In this document: piece after piece, positions 17,815 through 26,541 of the stretch
Layout: every line of letters begins with the position of its first letter
How positions within the stretch are numbered: the first letter of the stretch is position 1
Assembly (NCBI RefSeq): GCF_014649535.1
Contig: NZ_BMTF01000002.1
Location: 1 to 64,000, forward strand
DNA: 64,000 nt
From: Streptomyces gelaticus
Lineage (GTDB): Bacteria; Actinomycetota; Actinomycetes; Streptomycetales; Streptomycetaceae
Direction of reading: 5' to 3'
Made by a program: the position numbers and the translations under genes
Notes under the pieces: generated by a model
Told to the model about the DNA's origin: nothing
What the model saw: the letters and a program-made list of their open reading frames with translations, nothing else
Databases searched by the model: none

Positions 17815-18438
17815 TCAGGCGCGCGGCGCGCAGCCGAGCACGTGCGCCTTGACGAGTGCGCCGATGTCCGGGTCCTTGCGCAGGAACGCCTCGATGAGGG
17901 CCTCGTGCTCCTCCGCGTACGACTTCTGCACCGTGCCCAGCCACCGGATCGACAGGGCGGTGAACACCTCGATGCCCAGTCCCTCCCAGGTGTGCAGCAG
18001 CACCGCGTTCCCGGCGGCCCGCACCATCTCGCGGTGGAAACCCACGGTGTGCCGTACCTGCGCCTCACCGTCGGCCAGCCGGTCCGCCTCGTAGAGCGCC
18101 GCCACATGCGGGGTGAGGCGCGAGCAGTCCTCGCCGAGGGCCGGGGCCGCCAGCTCCGCCGCGATCTGCTCCAGACCGGCCCGTACCGGGTAGCTCTCCT
18201 CCAGGTCGGCGGCGGTGAGATTGCGGACCCGCACGCCCTTGTTGGGCGCCGACTCGATCAGCCGGAGCGTCTCCAGCTCCCGCAGCGCCTCGCGCACGGG
18301 CGTCTGGCTGACCTCCAGCTCGGTGGCGATGCGGCGCTCCACGATCCGCTCACCGGGCTTCCATCGCCCGCTGACGATCCCGTCCACGATGTGCTCGCGG
18401 ATCTGTTCGCGCAGCGAGTGGACGACGGGCGGGGTCAT
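17815..18438 (-). CDS. GntR family regulator (FadR/FCD subfamily)
   Basis: A 207-residue regulator. Its N-terminal GntR winged helix is LREQIREHIVDGIVSGRWKP, GERIVERRIATELEVSQTPV, REALRELETLRLIES. The C-terminal FCD domain has the metal/ligand-binding Asp and His pattern (HTVGFHREMVRAAGN, EEHEALIEAF). Such proteins sense small organic acids. AAGGAG precedes the ATG. Its place between aceE and the E2-lpd genes suggests control of pyruvate or 2-oxoacid dehydrogenase genes; that is inference. The 10-bp palindrome at 18503 may be its own operator. Confidence 0.9.
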   Translation of the reverse strand: MTPPVVHSLREQIREHIVDGIVSGRWKPGERIVERRIATELEVSQTPVREALRELETLRLIESAPNKGVRVRNLTAADLEESYPVRAGLEQIAAELAAPALGEDCSRLTPHVAALYEADRLADGEAQVRHTVGFHREMVRAAGNAVLLHTWEGLGIEVFTALSIRWLGTVQKSYAEEHEALIEAFLRKDPDIGALVKAHVLGCAPRA

Positions 18439-18502
18439 GAGGGGCTCCTTCGGGGCAAACCGGTGCTGTCCGCACCATCACGATTGCCGGGGCGACCGGT
18501 GG

Positions 18503-18512
18503 TGTCTAGACA
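18503..18512. promoter_or_regulatory. Candidate GntR autoregulatory operator
   Basis: The perfect palindrome tgtctagaca lies 65 bp upstream of the gntR start. Short sites of the TGT-n4-ACA type are typical for FadR-subfamily GntR proteins. Confidence 0.5.
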
Positions 18513-18517
18513 ATACG

Positions 18518-18558
18518 GCGGCGCCCCCGCCCGGAAGTGTTCCGGACGGGGGCGCCGC
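18518..18558 (-). terminator. Terminator of the lpdA-E2 transcript
   Basis: An 18-bp stem with a single mismatch (18518-18535 with 18541-18558) and a 5-nt loop, 27 bases after the stop codon of the E2 gene. Confidence 0.85.
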
Positions 18559-18585
18559 TGGTGAGGCTGGTTACAGAAGCGGTGC

Positions 18586-20391
18586 TCAGAGGCCGAGCTC
18601 GACCTCGAACTCACCGGCCTCCAGGATCGCCTTGACCGACGTCAGGTAGCGGGCGGCGTCCGCGCCGTCCACCAGACGGTGGTCGTAGGAGAGCGAGAGG
18701 TACGTCATGTCGCGGACACCGATGACGGTGCCCTCCTCGGTCTCGATGACCGCCGGGCGCTTGACCGTGGCGCCGATGCCCAGGATGGCTGCCTGGTTCG
18801 GGGGCACGATGACGGTGTCGAAGAGCGCACCGCGCGAGCCGGTGTTGCTGATGGTGAAGGTGGCACCGGACATGTCGTCCGGCGTCAGGCCGCCACCGCG
18901 GGCCTTGCCGGCCAGCTCGGCGGTCTTCTTCGAGATACCGGCGATGTTCAGGTCGCCCGCACCCTTGATGACCGGGGTCATCAGGCCCTTCTCGGCGTCC
19001 ACGGCGATGCCGATGTTCTCCGAGTCGAAGTACGTGATGGTGCCCTCGTCCTCGTTGATCCGGGCGTTGATGACCGGGTGGGCCTTCAGCGCCTGGGCCG
19101 CCGCCTTGACGTAGAACGGCATCGGGGACAGCTTGACGCCCTCGCGGGCGGCGAACGCGTCCTTCGCCTGGTTGCGCAGCTTCATCAGCCTGGTGACGTC
19201 GACCTCGACGACCGAGGTCAGCTGGGCCTGCGAGTGCAGCGCCTTCATCATGTTGTCGCCGATGACCTTGCGCATGCGGGTCATCTTGACCGTCTGACCG
19301 CGCAGCGGGGACGCCTCCAGCTTCGGCGCCTTCGAGGCGGCATGGCCTCCGGCAGTCACAGCAGGGGCGGCGGCCGGAGCCGGGGCAGCGGCGGCGGCCC
19401 TGGCGGCCTCCGCGGCGGCGACGACGTCCTGCTTGCGGATACGGCCACCGACGCCGGTGCCCTTGACTGCGCCCAGGTCGACGCCGCTCTCGGCGGCCAG
19501 CTTGCGGACCAGCGGCGTGACGTACGCGCCGTCGTCACCGGAGATCGCGGCCGGGGCGGCCGGGGCGACCGGAGCCGGGGCGGCCGGGGCCACCGGAGCC
19601 GGAGCGGCGGGCGCCACCGGGGCCGGAGCGGCCGGGGCCGGGGCGGCGACCGGGGCCGGAGCCGGCGCGGGGGCGACCGGAGCGGCCGGGGCCGGGGCAG
19701 CGACCGGGGCCGGAGCCGGAGCCGGGGCGGCGGCCGGAGCCGGGGCGGCCGGGGCCGGGGCAGCGGCCGGAGCGGCACCGGCGGCACCGATGACGGCGAG
19801 CTTGGCGCCGACCTCGGCGGTCTCGTCCTCGGCGACGACGATCTCCAGCAGCACACCGGAGACCGGGGCCGGAATCTCGGTGTCGACCTTGTCCGTGGAG
19901 ACCTCCAGGAGGGGCTCGTCCTCCGTGACCTCCTCGCCGACCTCCTTCAGCCAGCGGGTGACGGTGCCCTCGGTGACGCTCTCGCCGAGCGCCGGAAGGG
20001 TGACGTCGGTACCGGCGGCGCCACCGGCCGGTGCGGCGGCCGGAGCCTCGGCCGCGGGGGCCGGAGCGGCGGCGGGGGCCTCAGCGGCCGGCGCCGGGGC
20101 CGGGGCGGCCGCGGGCTCGGCGGCCGGAGCCGCGGCGGCCACGGGCGCACCCGTGCCGTCGTCGATGACGGCCAGCTCGGCGCCGACCTCGACGGTCTCG
20201 TCCTCGGCGACCTTGATGGCGGACAGGATGCCGGCCGCGGGGGCCGGGATCTCGGTGTCGACCTTGTCGGTCGAAACCTCGAGCAACGGCTCGTCGGCCT
20301 CGACGCGCTCGCCCTCGGCCTTCAGCCAGCGGGTGACAGTGCCCTCGGTGACGCTCTCGCCGAGCGCCGGAAGGGTTACGGAAACCGACAT
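18586..20391 (-). CDS. sucB: Dihydrolipoamide acyltransferase (E2) of 2-oxoacid dehydrogenase
   Basis: The core E2 subunit, moving acyl groups from its lipoyl arms to CoA. In 601 residues there are two N-terminal lipoyl domains (about 1-76 and 125-200), each with the lipoylated lysine in [14 protein letters not shown]. Long Ala/Pro linkers follow, then an E1/E3-binding domain (about 290-330, [16 protein letters not shown]) and a C-terminal catalytic domain with the His in [16 protein letters not shown]. The symbol is conventional: in actinobacteria such an E2 can serve both pyruvate and 2-oxoglutarate dehydrogenases, and the nearby aceE supports the first. LipA/LipB at 4.6-6.5 kb make its cofactor. 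AAGGAG precedes the ATG. It lies 61 bp after lpdA. Confidence 0.95.
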   Translation of the reverse strand: MSVSVTLPALGESVTEGTVTRWLKAEGERVEADEPLLEVSTDKVDTEIPAPAAGILSAIKVAEDETVEVGAELAVIDDGTGAPVAAAAPAAEPAAAPAPAPAAEAPAAAPAPAAEAPAAAPAGGAAGTDVTLPALGESVTEGTVTRWLKEVGEEVTEDEPLLEVSTDKVDTEIPAPVSGVLLEIVVAEDETAEVGAKLAVIGAAGAAPAAAPAPAAPAPAAAPAPAPAPVAAPAPAAPVAPAPAPAPVAAPAPAAPAPVAPAAPAPVAPAAPAPVAPAAPAAISGDDGAYVTPLVRKLAAESGVDLGAVKGTGVGGRIRKQDVVAAAEAARAAAAAPAPAAAPAVTAGGHAASKAPKLEASPLRGQTVKMTRMRKVIGDNMMKALHSQAQLTSVVEVDVTRLMKLRNQAKDAFAAREGVKLSPMPFYVKAAAQALKAHPVINARINEDEGTITYFDSENIGIAVDAEKGLMTPVIKGAGDLNIAGISKKTAELAGKARGGGLTPDDMSGATFTISNTGSRGALFDTVIVPPNQAAILGIGATVKRPAVIETEEGTVIGVRDMTYLSLSYDHRLVDGADAARYLTSVKAILEAGEFEVELGL

Positions 20392-20452
20392 GGTTTCAGT
20401 TGCTCCTTACGAAAGTGCGGAAGTGGTCGGTCGTCGCGCCCGGTCGACTGGA

Positions 20453-21841
20453 TCAGTCGTGGGAGTGCAGCGGCTTGCCCGCGAGGGCCAGGTGGGCCTC
20501 GCCCATCGCCTCGTTCTGCGTCGGGTGGGCGTGGATGAGCTGCGCGACCTCGGCGGGCAGCGCCTCCCAGTTGTAGATCAGCTGGGCTTCGCCGACCTGC
20601 TCGCCCATACGGTCACCGACCATGTGGACGCCGACCACGGCACCGTCCTTGACCTGGACGAGCTTGATCTCGCCCGCGGTCTTGAGGATCTTGCTCTTGC
20701 CGTTGCCCGCGAGGTTGTACTTCAGAGCGACGACCTTGTCCGCGCCGTAGAGCTCCTTGGCCTTGGCCTCGGTGATGCCCACGGAGGCGACCTCGGGGTG
20801 GCAGTACGTCACCCGCGGGACACCGTCGTAGTCGATCGGAACGGTCTTCAGACCGGCCAACCGCTCCGCCACCAGGATGCCCTCGGCGAAGCCGACGTGC
20901 GCGAGCTGGAGCGTCGGGGCCAGGTCACCCACGGCCGAGATGGTCGGCACGTTGGTCTGCATGTACTCGTCGACGAGGACGTAACCGCGGTCCATCGCGA
21001 CGCCGGCCTCCTCGTAGCCCAGGCCCTGCGAGACCGGGCCGCGGCCGATGGCGACCAGCAGCACCTCGGCCTCGAAGGTCTTGCCGTCGGCGAGGGTCAC
21101 GCGGACGCCGTCCTGCGTGTACTCGGCGCTCTGGAAGAACGTACCGAGGTTGAACTTGATGCCGCGCTTGCGGAAGGCGCGCTCAAGAAGCTTCGAGCTG
21201 TTCTCGTCCTCGACCGGGACGAGGTGCTTCAGGCCCTCGATGATCGTCACGTCGGTGCCGAAGGACGTCCACGCCGAGGCGAACTCGACGCCGATGACGC
21301 CGCCGCCCAGCACGATCGCGGACTTCGGGACGCGGTCCAGCTTCAGCGCGTGGTCCGACGAGATGATGCGGTTGCCGTCGATCTCCAGGCCCGGCAGCGA
21401 CTTCGGCACGGAGCCGGTCGCGAGCAGCACGTGGCGGCCCTGGACGCGCTGGCCGTTCACATCCACCGAGGTGGGGGAGGAGAGCCGTCCCTCACCCTCG
21501 ATGTAGGTGACCTTGCGCGAGGCGATGAGGCCCTGCAGACCCTTGTACAGGCCCGAGATCACGTCGTCCTTGTACTTGTGGACGGCCTCGATGTCGATGC
21601 CCTCGAAGGTGGCCTTGACACCGAACTGGGCCGACTCGCGCGCCTGGTCGGCGATCTCGCCGGCGTGCAGCAGGGCCTTCGTGGGGATGCAGCCGTTGTG
21701 CAGGCAGGTGCCGCCGACCTTGCCCTTCTCGATCAGAGCGACGTCCAGGCCCAGCTGCGCTCCGCGCAGGGCCGCGGCGTAACCGCCGCTACCACCGCCG
21801 AGGATCACTAGGTCGAAAACGGTGCTGGCGTCGTTCGCCAC
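20453..21841 (-). CDS. lpdA: Dihydrolipoyl dehydrogenase (E3)
   Basis: The flavoprotein that reoxidises dihydrolipoyl groups of the 2-oxoacid dehydrogenase complexes with NAD. The 462-residue protein (GTG start, VANDASTVFDLVILGGGSGG) has the redox-active disulfide C46/C51 in GGTCLHNGCIPTK, the NAD-binding motif VLGGGVIGVEFASAW, the second FAD motif (SAVGDLAP) and the C-terminal catalytic His-Glu pair (HAHPTQNEAMGEA). GGAGG lies ahead of the GTG. It is first in the lpdA-sucB transcription unit, with a 26-bp palindrome about 170 bp upstream. Confidence 0.97.
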   Translation of the reverse strand: MANDASTVFDLVILGGGSGGYAAALRGAQLGLDVALIEKGKVGGTCLHNGCIPTKALLHAGEIADQARESAQFGVKATFEGIDIEAVHKYKDDVISGLYKGLQGLIASRKVTYIEGEGRLSSPTSVDVNGQRVQGRHVLLATGSVPKSLPGLEIDGNRIISSDHALKLDRVPKSAIVLGGGVIGVEFASAWTSFGTDVTIIEGLKHLVPVEDENSSKLLERAFRKRGIKFNLGTFFQSAEYTQDGVRVTLADGKTFEAEVLLVAIGRGPVSQGLGYEEAGVAMDRGYVLVDEYMQTNVPTISAVGDLAPTLQLAHVGFAEGILVAERLAGLKTVPIDYDGVPRVTYCHPEVASVGITEAKAKELYGADKVVALKYNLAGNGKSKILKTAGEIKLVQVKDGAVVGVHMVGDRMGEQVGEAQLIYNWEALPAEVAQLIHAHPTQNEAMGEAHLALAGKPLHSHD

Positions 21842-22119
21842 GTCACGTCCTCCATGCATGTGCGCCGTACGCCGGGCCCCGTCGCTGGGGGATGACCGGC
21901 CGGTCGGCTGGTGTTCGGCCGCTTTGTTGGTCGGCCCTGTGGTGGGGGCCCTGTCCTGCCGAGAACCCATCTTCGCACTTGTTGACGGTGGGCGGGACGC
22001 GGGGCCCGGGTCTGAGGCGGATGATCATCCGTCTCAGGGGGTTACCGCTGCGTAGACCCCTGCTGATTTCGTCGAGAGCGAAACCGGCCGGATCCGTGCG
22101 GCGATGCCGTGGGCGTAAC
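21842..22119. other. lpdA upstream region
   Basis: Together with the terminator at 22120-22155 this makes up the 327-bp gap between lpdA and pepA. It contains the lpdA promoter region and the palindrome at 22012-22037. I see no gene in it. Confidence 0.7.
22012..22037. promoter_or_regulatory. 26-bp palindrome upstream of lpdA
   Basis: The sequence ctgag-g-cggatgatcatccg-t-ctcag is an inverted repeat with only one mismatched position per arm and no loop (centre GATC). It lies about 170 bp upstream of the lpdA start. The absence of a loop favours a protein-binding operator over a terminator. Confidence 0.55.
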
Positions 22120-22155
22120 ACGTACGGCCCCGGGCCTATGCCCGGGGCCGTACGT
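22120..22155 (-). terminator. Terminator of pepA
   Basis: A perfect 16-bp stem (acgtacggccccgggc) with a 4-nt loop, 13 bases after the pepA stop codon. Confidence 0.9.
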
Positions 22156-22168
22156 CATGGTCGGGACC

Positions 22169-23713
22169 TCAGCCGAGGTCTCCGGCGGCGGTGCGCTCGG
22201 CCAGCTTGACCAGCGTGCGGACCGCGGAGCCCGTGCCGCCCTTCGGCGTGTAGCCGTAGGGTGCGCCCTCGTGGAAGGCCGGGCCTGCGATGTCCAGGTG
22301 TGCCCAGGTGATGCCCTCGCCCACGAACTCCTGCAGGAACAGACCGGCCACCAGGCCGCCGCCCATCCGCTCGCCCATGTTGGCGATGTCGGCGGTCGGG
22401 GAGTCCATGCCCTTGCGCAGGTCGGCGGGGAGCGGCATCGGCCAGGAGGCCTCGCCGACCTCCTCGGCGATCTCGTGGACGGAGGTACGGAAGGCGTCGT
22501 CGTTCGCCATGATGCCGAAGGTGCGGTTGCCCAGCGCCAGCACCATCGCGCCGGTCAGGGTCGCCACGTCGACGATCGCGTCCGGGTTCTCCTCCGAGGC
22601 GCGGGTCAGCGCGTCGGCGAGGACGAGCCGGCCCTCGGCGTCCGTGTTGAGGACCTCGACGGTCTTGCCGCTGTACATGCGCAGCACGTCACCGGGGCGG
22701 GTGGCGTTGCCCGACGGCATGTTCTCGGCGAGCGCCAGCCAGCCGGTGACGTTGACCCGGAGGCCGAGACGGGCGGCCGCGACGACGGTCGCGAACACGG
22801 CGGCGGCGCCGCTCATGTCGCACTTCATCGTCTCGTTGTGGCCGGCCGGCTTCAGCGAGATGCCGCCCGAGTCGTAGGTGATGCCCTTGCCGACCAGGGC
22901 CAGGGTCTTCTCCGCCTTCGGGTGCGTGTAGGCGAGCTTCACCAGGCGCGGGCCGTGGGTCGAGCCCTGGCCGACGCCGAGCAGACCGCCGAAGCCGCCC
23001 TTGACGAGCGCCTTCTCGTCCAGGACCTGCACCTTGATGCCGTGCTCCTTGCCCGCGGCGGTGGCCACGGCGGCGAAGGACTCGGGGTACAGGTCGTTCG
23101 GCGGGGTGTTGATCAGGTCGCGGGCGCGGTTGATCTCCTCGGCCACCGCGACGGCGCGCTCGGCGGCCGCCTTGAACGCCTTGTCGCGCGGCTTGGCGCC
23201 GAGCAGGGCGACCTCGCCGAGCGGGAGCTTCGCGCCGTTGCCGTTCTTCTTGCCCTTGGGGGCGAGCTTGTTCTCGCCGCCCTGGTACGCGGTGAAGGCG
23301 TACGCGCCCAGGAGCGCGCCCTCGGCGATCGCCTCGGCGTCCTCGACGGACGTGACGGGGAGCGCGAAGCCGGCCTTCTTCGAACCGGTCAGGGCGCGGG
23401 CGGCCGAGCCCGCGGCGCGGCGCAGCGCCTCGGTGCCGTACGCCTCGTCCTTCTCCGGGACGGAGCCGAGCCCGACCGCGATGACGACCGGGACCTTGAG
23501 GCCGTCGGGCGCTGGGAGCTTGGTCACCTCGCCCTCGGCACCCGCGGCGCCCAGGGCATCGAGGACGGTGGCGAGCTTTCCGTCGAACGCCTTGTCCACG
23601 GCCTCGGCGCCCGGCGCGAGGACCGGCCCCTTGGCGCCCTTCGCGACGCCGACGACGAGTGCGTCGGCGCGCAGCGTCGCCGCACCGGCAGTGCTGAGAG
23701 TGAGAGCAGTCAC
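22169..23713 (-). CDS. pepA: Leucyl aminopeptidase (M17)
   Basis: A cytoplasmic metallo-aminopeptidase removing N-terminal residues from peptides. The 514-residue protein has the M17 signature NTDAEGRLVLADAL and the metal/active-site lysine region VGKGITYDSGGISLKPA, followed by MKCDMSGAAAV. The chosen GTG (VTALTLSTAGAATL) begins where family similarity begins. No strong SD sequence is seen. M17 enzymes are hexamers using two divalent metals. The gene stands alone between its terminator and a divergent lipoprotein gene. Confidence 0.95.
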   Translation of the reverse strand: MTALTLSTAGAATLRADALVVGVAKGAKGPVLAPGAEAVDKAFDGKLATVLDALGAAGAEGEVTKLPAPDGLKVPVVIAVGLGSVPEKDEAYGTEALRRAAGSAARALTGSKKAGFALPVTSVEDAEAIAEGALLGAYAFTAYQGGENKLAPKGKKNGNGAKLPLGEVALLGAKPRDKAFKAAAERAVAVAEEINRARDLINTPPNDLYPESFAAVATAAGKEHGIKVQVLDEKALVKGGFGGLLGVGQGSTHGPRLVKLAYTHPKAEKTLALVGKGITYDSGGISLKPAGHNETMKCDMSGAAAVFATVVAAARLGLRVNVTGWLALAENMPSGNATRPGDVLRMYSGKTVEVLNTDAEGRLVLADALTRASEENPDAIVDVATLTGAMVLALGNRTFGIMANDDAFRTSVHEIAEEVGEASWPMPLPADLRKGMDSPTADIANMGERMGGGLVAGLFLQEFVGEGITWAHLDIAGPAFHEGAPYGYTPKGGTGSAVRTLVKLAERTAAGDLG

Positions 23714-23972
23714 GGTGGTGAAATCTCGCTTCCGTTGAGTTCGTTGTCGGTCGAGGGGTGGGCCGACCGTGCCCGGCGCATCGTAGACGCCGTCGCAATG
23801 TGCCGGGAATGAGCCTACGCGCGCCATTGCTGCGGTATCACGGCGGCGGGCCGTCGGTGGCCTGTTGTGGATCCACGGGAGCGGCCCCGGGCGTCCGCGC
23901 CGGGGCCCGTGAGTGCCGAACCGGACGCGGACGTAGGGTCGTTGGCACTGCCGGACCGACAGGGGGAGAACC

Positions 23973-24803
23973 ATGCACGCCCGTGGGGCCGCACGCGTGA
24001 GGCGAGCAGGCCGGCCGCCGACCGCCGCCGTACTGATGCTGCTGGTCCTGCTGACCGGCTGCACGTCGGCGCCGGAACCCTCCGGGAAGGGCCGCTGGCG
24101 GCCGGAGCCGGGCATCGGCTGGCAGTGGCAGCTCTCCGGCCGGCTGGACCCGACGGTGGACGTCCCGGTGTACGACATCGACGGCTTCGAGCACAAGGCC
24201 TCGGCGGTCGCCGATCTGCACCGCCGGGGCCGCAAGGTGATCTGCTACCTCTCCACCGGTGCCTGGGAGGAGTTCCGCCCGGACGCCGGGAAGTTCCCCG
24301 CCTCGGTACGGGGGAAGAGCAACGGCTGGGAGGGGGAGTACTGGCTCGACATCCGCCGTACGGACGTCCTGGAGCCGCTGATGGAACGGCGGATCGAGAT
24401 GTGTGCCGACAAGGGCTTCGACGCGGTGGAGCCCGACAACATGGACGGCTACCGCAACCGCACCGGCTTCCCGCTGACCGCCGCCGACCAGCTGCGCTAC
24501 AACCGGCTCATCGCCCGGATCGCCCACCGCCACGGGCTGGCCGTCGGCCTGAAGAACGACCTCGGGCAGATCCCGGAGCTGGAGCCGGACTTCGACTTCG
24601 CGGTCAACGAGCAGTGCGCGCAGTACGGGGAGTGCGAGAAGCTCACCCCCTTCGTGAAGGCGGGCAAGGCCGTCTTCCACGTCGAGTACGAGCTGCCCGT
24701 CGCCCGGTTCTGTGCCGGATCACGGCGGCTGGGGCTCAGTTCGCTGCTGAAGAAGTACGAGCTGGGCGTGTGGCGCCAGGAGTGCCCGAAGGGCCGTACC
24801 TGA
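23973..24803 (+). CDS. Secreted lipoprotein, GH114-like (endo alpha-1,4 polygalactosaminidase)
   Basis: A 276-residue exported protein. A basic N-terminus and hydrophobic segment end in a lipobox (VLLTGC, Cys about residue 29), so it is probably membrane-anchored outside the cell. The rest matches the GH114 TIM-barrel family: VYDIDGFEHKASAV, KVICYLSTGAWEEFRPD, EYWLDIRR, GFDAVEPDNMDGY and AVGLKNDLGQI. Acidic residues in DID and EPDN are likely catalytic. Characterised relatives cut galactosaminogalactan-type polymers; whether this one does is unknown. The gene is divergent from pepA. Confidence 0.85.
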   Translation: MHARGAARVRRAGRPPTAAVLMLLVLLTGCTSAPEPSGKGRWRPEPGIGWQWQLSGRLDPTVDVPVYDIDGFEHKASAVADLHRRGRKVICYLSTGAWEEFRPDAGKFPASVRGKSNGWEGEYWLDIRRTDVLEPLMERRIEMCADKGFDAVEPDNMDGYRNRTGFPLTAADQLRYNRLIARIAHRHGLAVGLKNDLGQIPELEPDFDFAVNEQCAQYGECEKLTPFVKAGKAVFHVEYELPVARFCAGSRRLGLSSLLKKYELGVWRQECPKGRT

Positions 24804-24911
24804 GACCGACCGGAGCCATGGTGATTGACGACAACGCCGCAGACGCGCGTGCCCAGCCCCGCGACGCCGCCCCCCCCAATTGCCGGTCGGTCTGAGCCGC
24901 GCCGAAAGACC

Positions 24912-25691
24912 CTAACCGAACGTGAGGGCCACCAGAGCCGTCGTCGCCGCCGCCTCGGCCAGCGCGCCGAAGACATCACCGGTCACCCCGCCGAAGCGCC
25001 GCACACAGTGCCGCAGCAGGAGCTGGGCGACACCGAGCGCGGCCAGTGCGGCCAGCGCGTGGCGCAGCGCCCCGTACCCGCCGAGGAGTGCCCCGGCACC
25101 CGCGCACCCCGCGACCACCACCACCCCGGCCGCCACCGCGCCCCGGACCGTGACCGTGCCCGCCACCGCCGCCCCCAGTCCCTCCGGACGGGCCGGCGGC
25201 ACGCCCCGGCGGGAGGCCAGGGTGAGCGCGAGCCGGGCGGTGACCGCGGCGACGGCCGCAGCCACCGCGCCCTGCGCCCAGCCCCGCCCGTACAGCTGAT
25301 GGAGCGCCGCGACCTGCGCCAGCAGCACGAACAGCAGGGTGATCACACCGAACGGGCCGATGTCCGACTGCTTCATGATCCGCAGGGCGTCGCCGGCCGG
25401 CTTGCCGCTGCCCAGGCCGTCGGCGGTGTCCGCGAGACCGTCCAGATGCAGGCCCCGGGTGAGCACGGCGGGCACGGCGGCCGAGGCGACCGCGGCGAGC
25501 AGCGGCCCCGAGCCGAGCAGCAGCAACAGGACACCGGGCACCGCCGCGAGCAGCCCCACGACGAGGCCGGCGAGCGGGGCGCACAGCATCCCGGCACGGG
25601 CGGCCGCACGGTCCCAGCGGGTGACACGGACGGGGAGCACCGTCAGGGTGCCGAAGGCGAAACGGATGCCGTGGCTGTTCAGGGAGGTCAC
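24912..25691 (-). CDS. cobS: Adenosylcobinamide-GDP ribazoletransferase
   Basis: The membrane enzyme joining alpha-ribazole to adenosylcobinamide-GDP in the last stage of cobalamin synthesis. The 259-residue protein is highly hydrophobic with several helices and carries the conserved acidic motif HLDGLADTADGL and KQSDIGPFGV. The GTG start (VTSLNSHGIRFAFGTLTVLP) matches where homologues begin. It is separated from cobT and cobU (29.1-32.4 kb) by three membrane-protein genes, so the nucleotide-loop genes are clustered but not in one operon. Confidence 0.93.
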   Translation of the reverse strand: MTSLNSHGIRFAFGTLTVLPVRVTRWDRAAARAGMLCAPLAGLVVGLLAAVPGVLLLLLGSGPLLAAVASAAVPAVLTRGLHLDGLADTADGLGSGKPAGDALRIMKQSDIGPFGVITLLFVLLAQVAALHQLYGRGWAQGAVAAAVAAVTARLALTLASRRGVPPARPEGLGAAVAGTVTVRGAVAAGVVVVAGCAGAGALLGGYGALRHALAALAALGVAQLLLRHCVRRFGGVTGDVFGALAEAAATTALVALTFG

Positions 25692-25779
25692 GGCGCGCAG
25701 GCTAATCGGTGGGCCCGGCCGATAGATTGCCCGTAACGCGACAAACCATGACAGAAGCGTTCTATCGGGAGTGGGTGGC

Positions 25780-26541
25780 ATGGGTCACTGGTTCGATCAG
25801 AACATCGTCGAGCCGGGAAAGCTGCCGCTGCTCCTCGCCCTGGCCGCCTTTGTGCTCACCTTCGCGATCACCCGCTTCGTCACCCGGATGATCCGGGCGG
25901 GGAAGGGCCCGTTCCGCAACATCGCACCCGGCGGGATGCACATCCACCACGTGGTCCCCGGTGTGGTGCTGAGCGTCGTCGGCGGCTTCGGCGCGGTCGC
26001 CAGCGGACGGCAGGGCGTCACCGCGGGGATCTGCGCCGTGGTCTTCGGTGCGGGCGCGGGGCTGGTGCTGGACGAGTTCGCGCTGATCCTCCACCTCGAC
26101 GACGTGTACTGGACCGAGGAGGGCCGCCAGAGCGTGGAGGTGGTGGTCCTCACCGCGGCGCTGGTACTGCTGGTGCTGGCCGGGTTCTCACCGCTCGGCG
26201 TGAACGAACTGAGCAGCGACCAGCAGCAGGGCAGGCTCGGCGTGGTGCTGACCCTGGTGGTCAACTTCTGCTTCGTGCTGATCGCTCTCTTCAAGGGCAG
26301 GACGCGGCTCGCGGTCGTCGGCACGCTCGTCCCGTTCGTCGCGCTGATCGGGGCGATCCGGCTGGCCCGGCCGACATCGATGTGGGCGAGGCGCTTCTAC
26401 CGCAACCGCCACCGGGCCCGCGCCCGCTCGATGCTGCGCGCCTACCGTCACGACGTGCGCTGGGTGGGCCCGCGGCGCAGGTTCGAGGATCTGATCGGCG
26501 GCGCACCGGACCGGGTGCCGGCCTCCGGGCGCAAGCCCTGA
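25780..26541 (+). CDS. Conserved integral membrane protein
   Basis: A 253-residue protein with about six hydrophobic segments (LLLALAAFVLTFAITRFV, VVPGVVLSVVGGFGAVASG, ICAVVFGAGAGLVLDEFALI, VVVLTAALVLLVLAGFSPLG, VVLTLVVNFCFVLIALF, VGTLVPFVALIGAIRLA) and a basic cytoplasmic tail. A His-rich motif GGMHIHHVVPG precedes the second helix, and LHLDDVYWTEEG follows the third. I do not recognise a named family. ATG 25780 is preferred because GGGAG lies 9 bases upstream; a GTG at 25771 is possible. Its last 94 bp overlap the end of the convergent gene. Confidence 0.75.
   Translation: MGHWFDQNIVEPGKLPLLLALAAFVLTFAITRFVTRMIRAGKGPFRNIAPGGMHIHHVVPGVVLSVVGGFGAVASGRQGVTAGICAVVFGAGAGLVLDEFALILHLDDVYWTEEGRQSVEVVVLTAALVLLVLAGFSPLGVNELSSDQQQGRLGVVLTLVVNFCFVLIALFKGRTRLAVVGTLVPFVALIGAIRLARPTSMWARRFYRNRHRARARSMLRAYRHDVRWVGPRRRFEDLIGGAPDRVPASGRKP

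Noticed and set aside
19550..19760. Repetitive DNA looking like a minisatellite
   Set aside because: It encodes the Ala/Pro-rich linker of the E2 subunit, where such repeats are normal.
19433..21811. Long plus-strand frame opposite the E2 and lpdA genes, with Ala/Thr/Gly repeats
   Set aside because: The repeats mirror the Ala/Pro linkers of the lipoyl protein on the minus strand; it is a shadow frame.
22169..24235. Leucyl aminopeptidase with a 174-residue N-terminal extension
   Set aside because: The extension overlaps the divergent lipoprotein gene and has no family similarity; GTG 23713 fits the family length.
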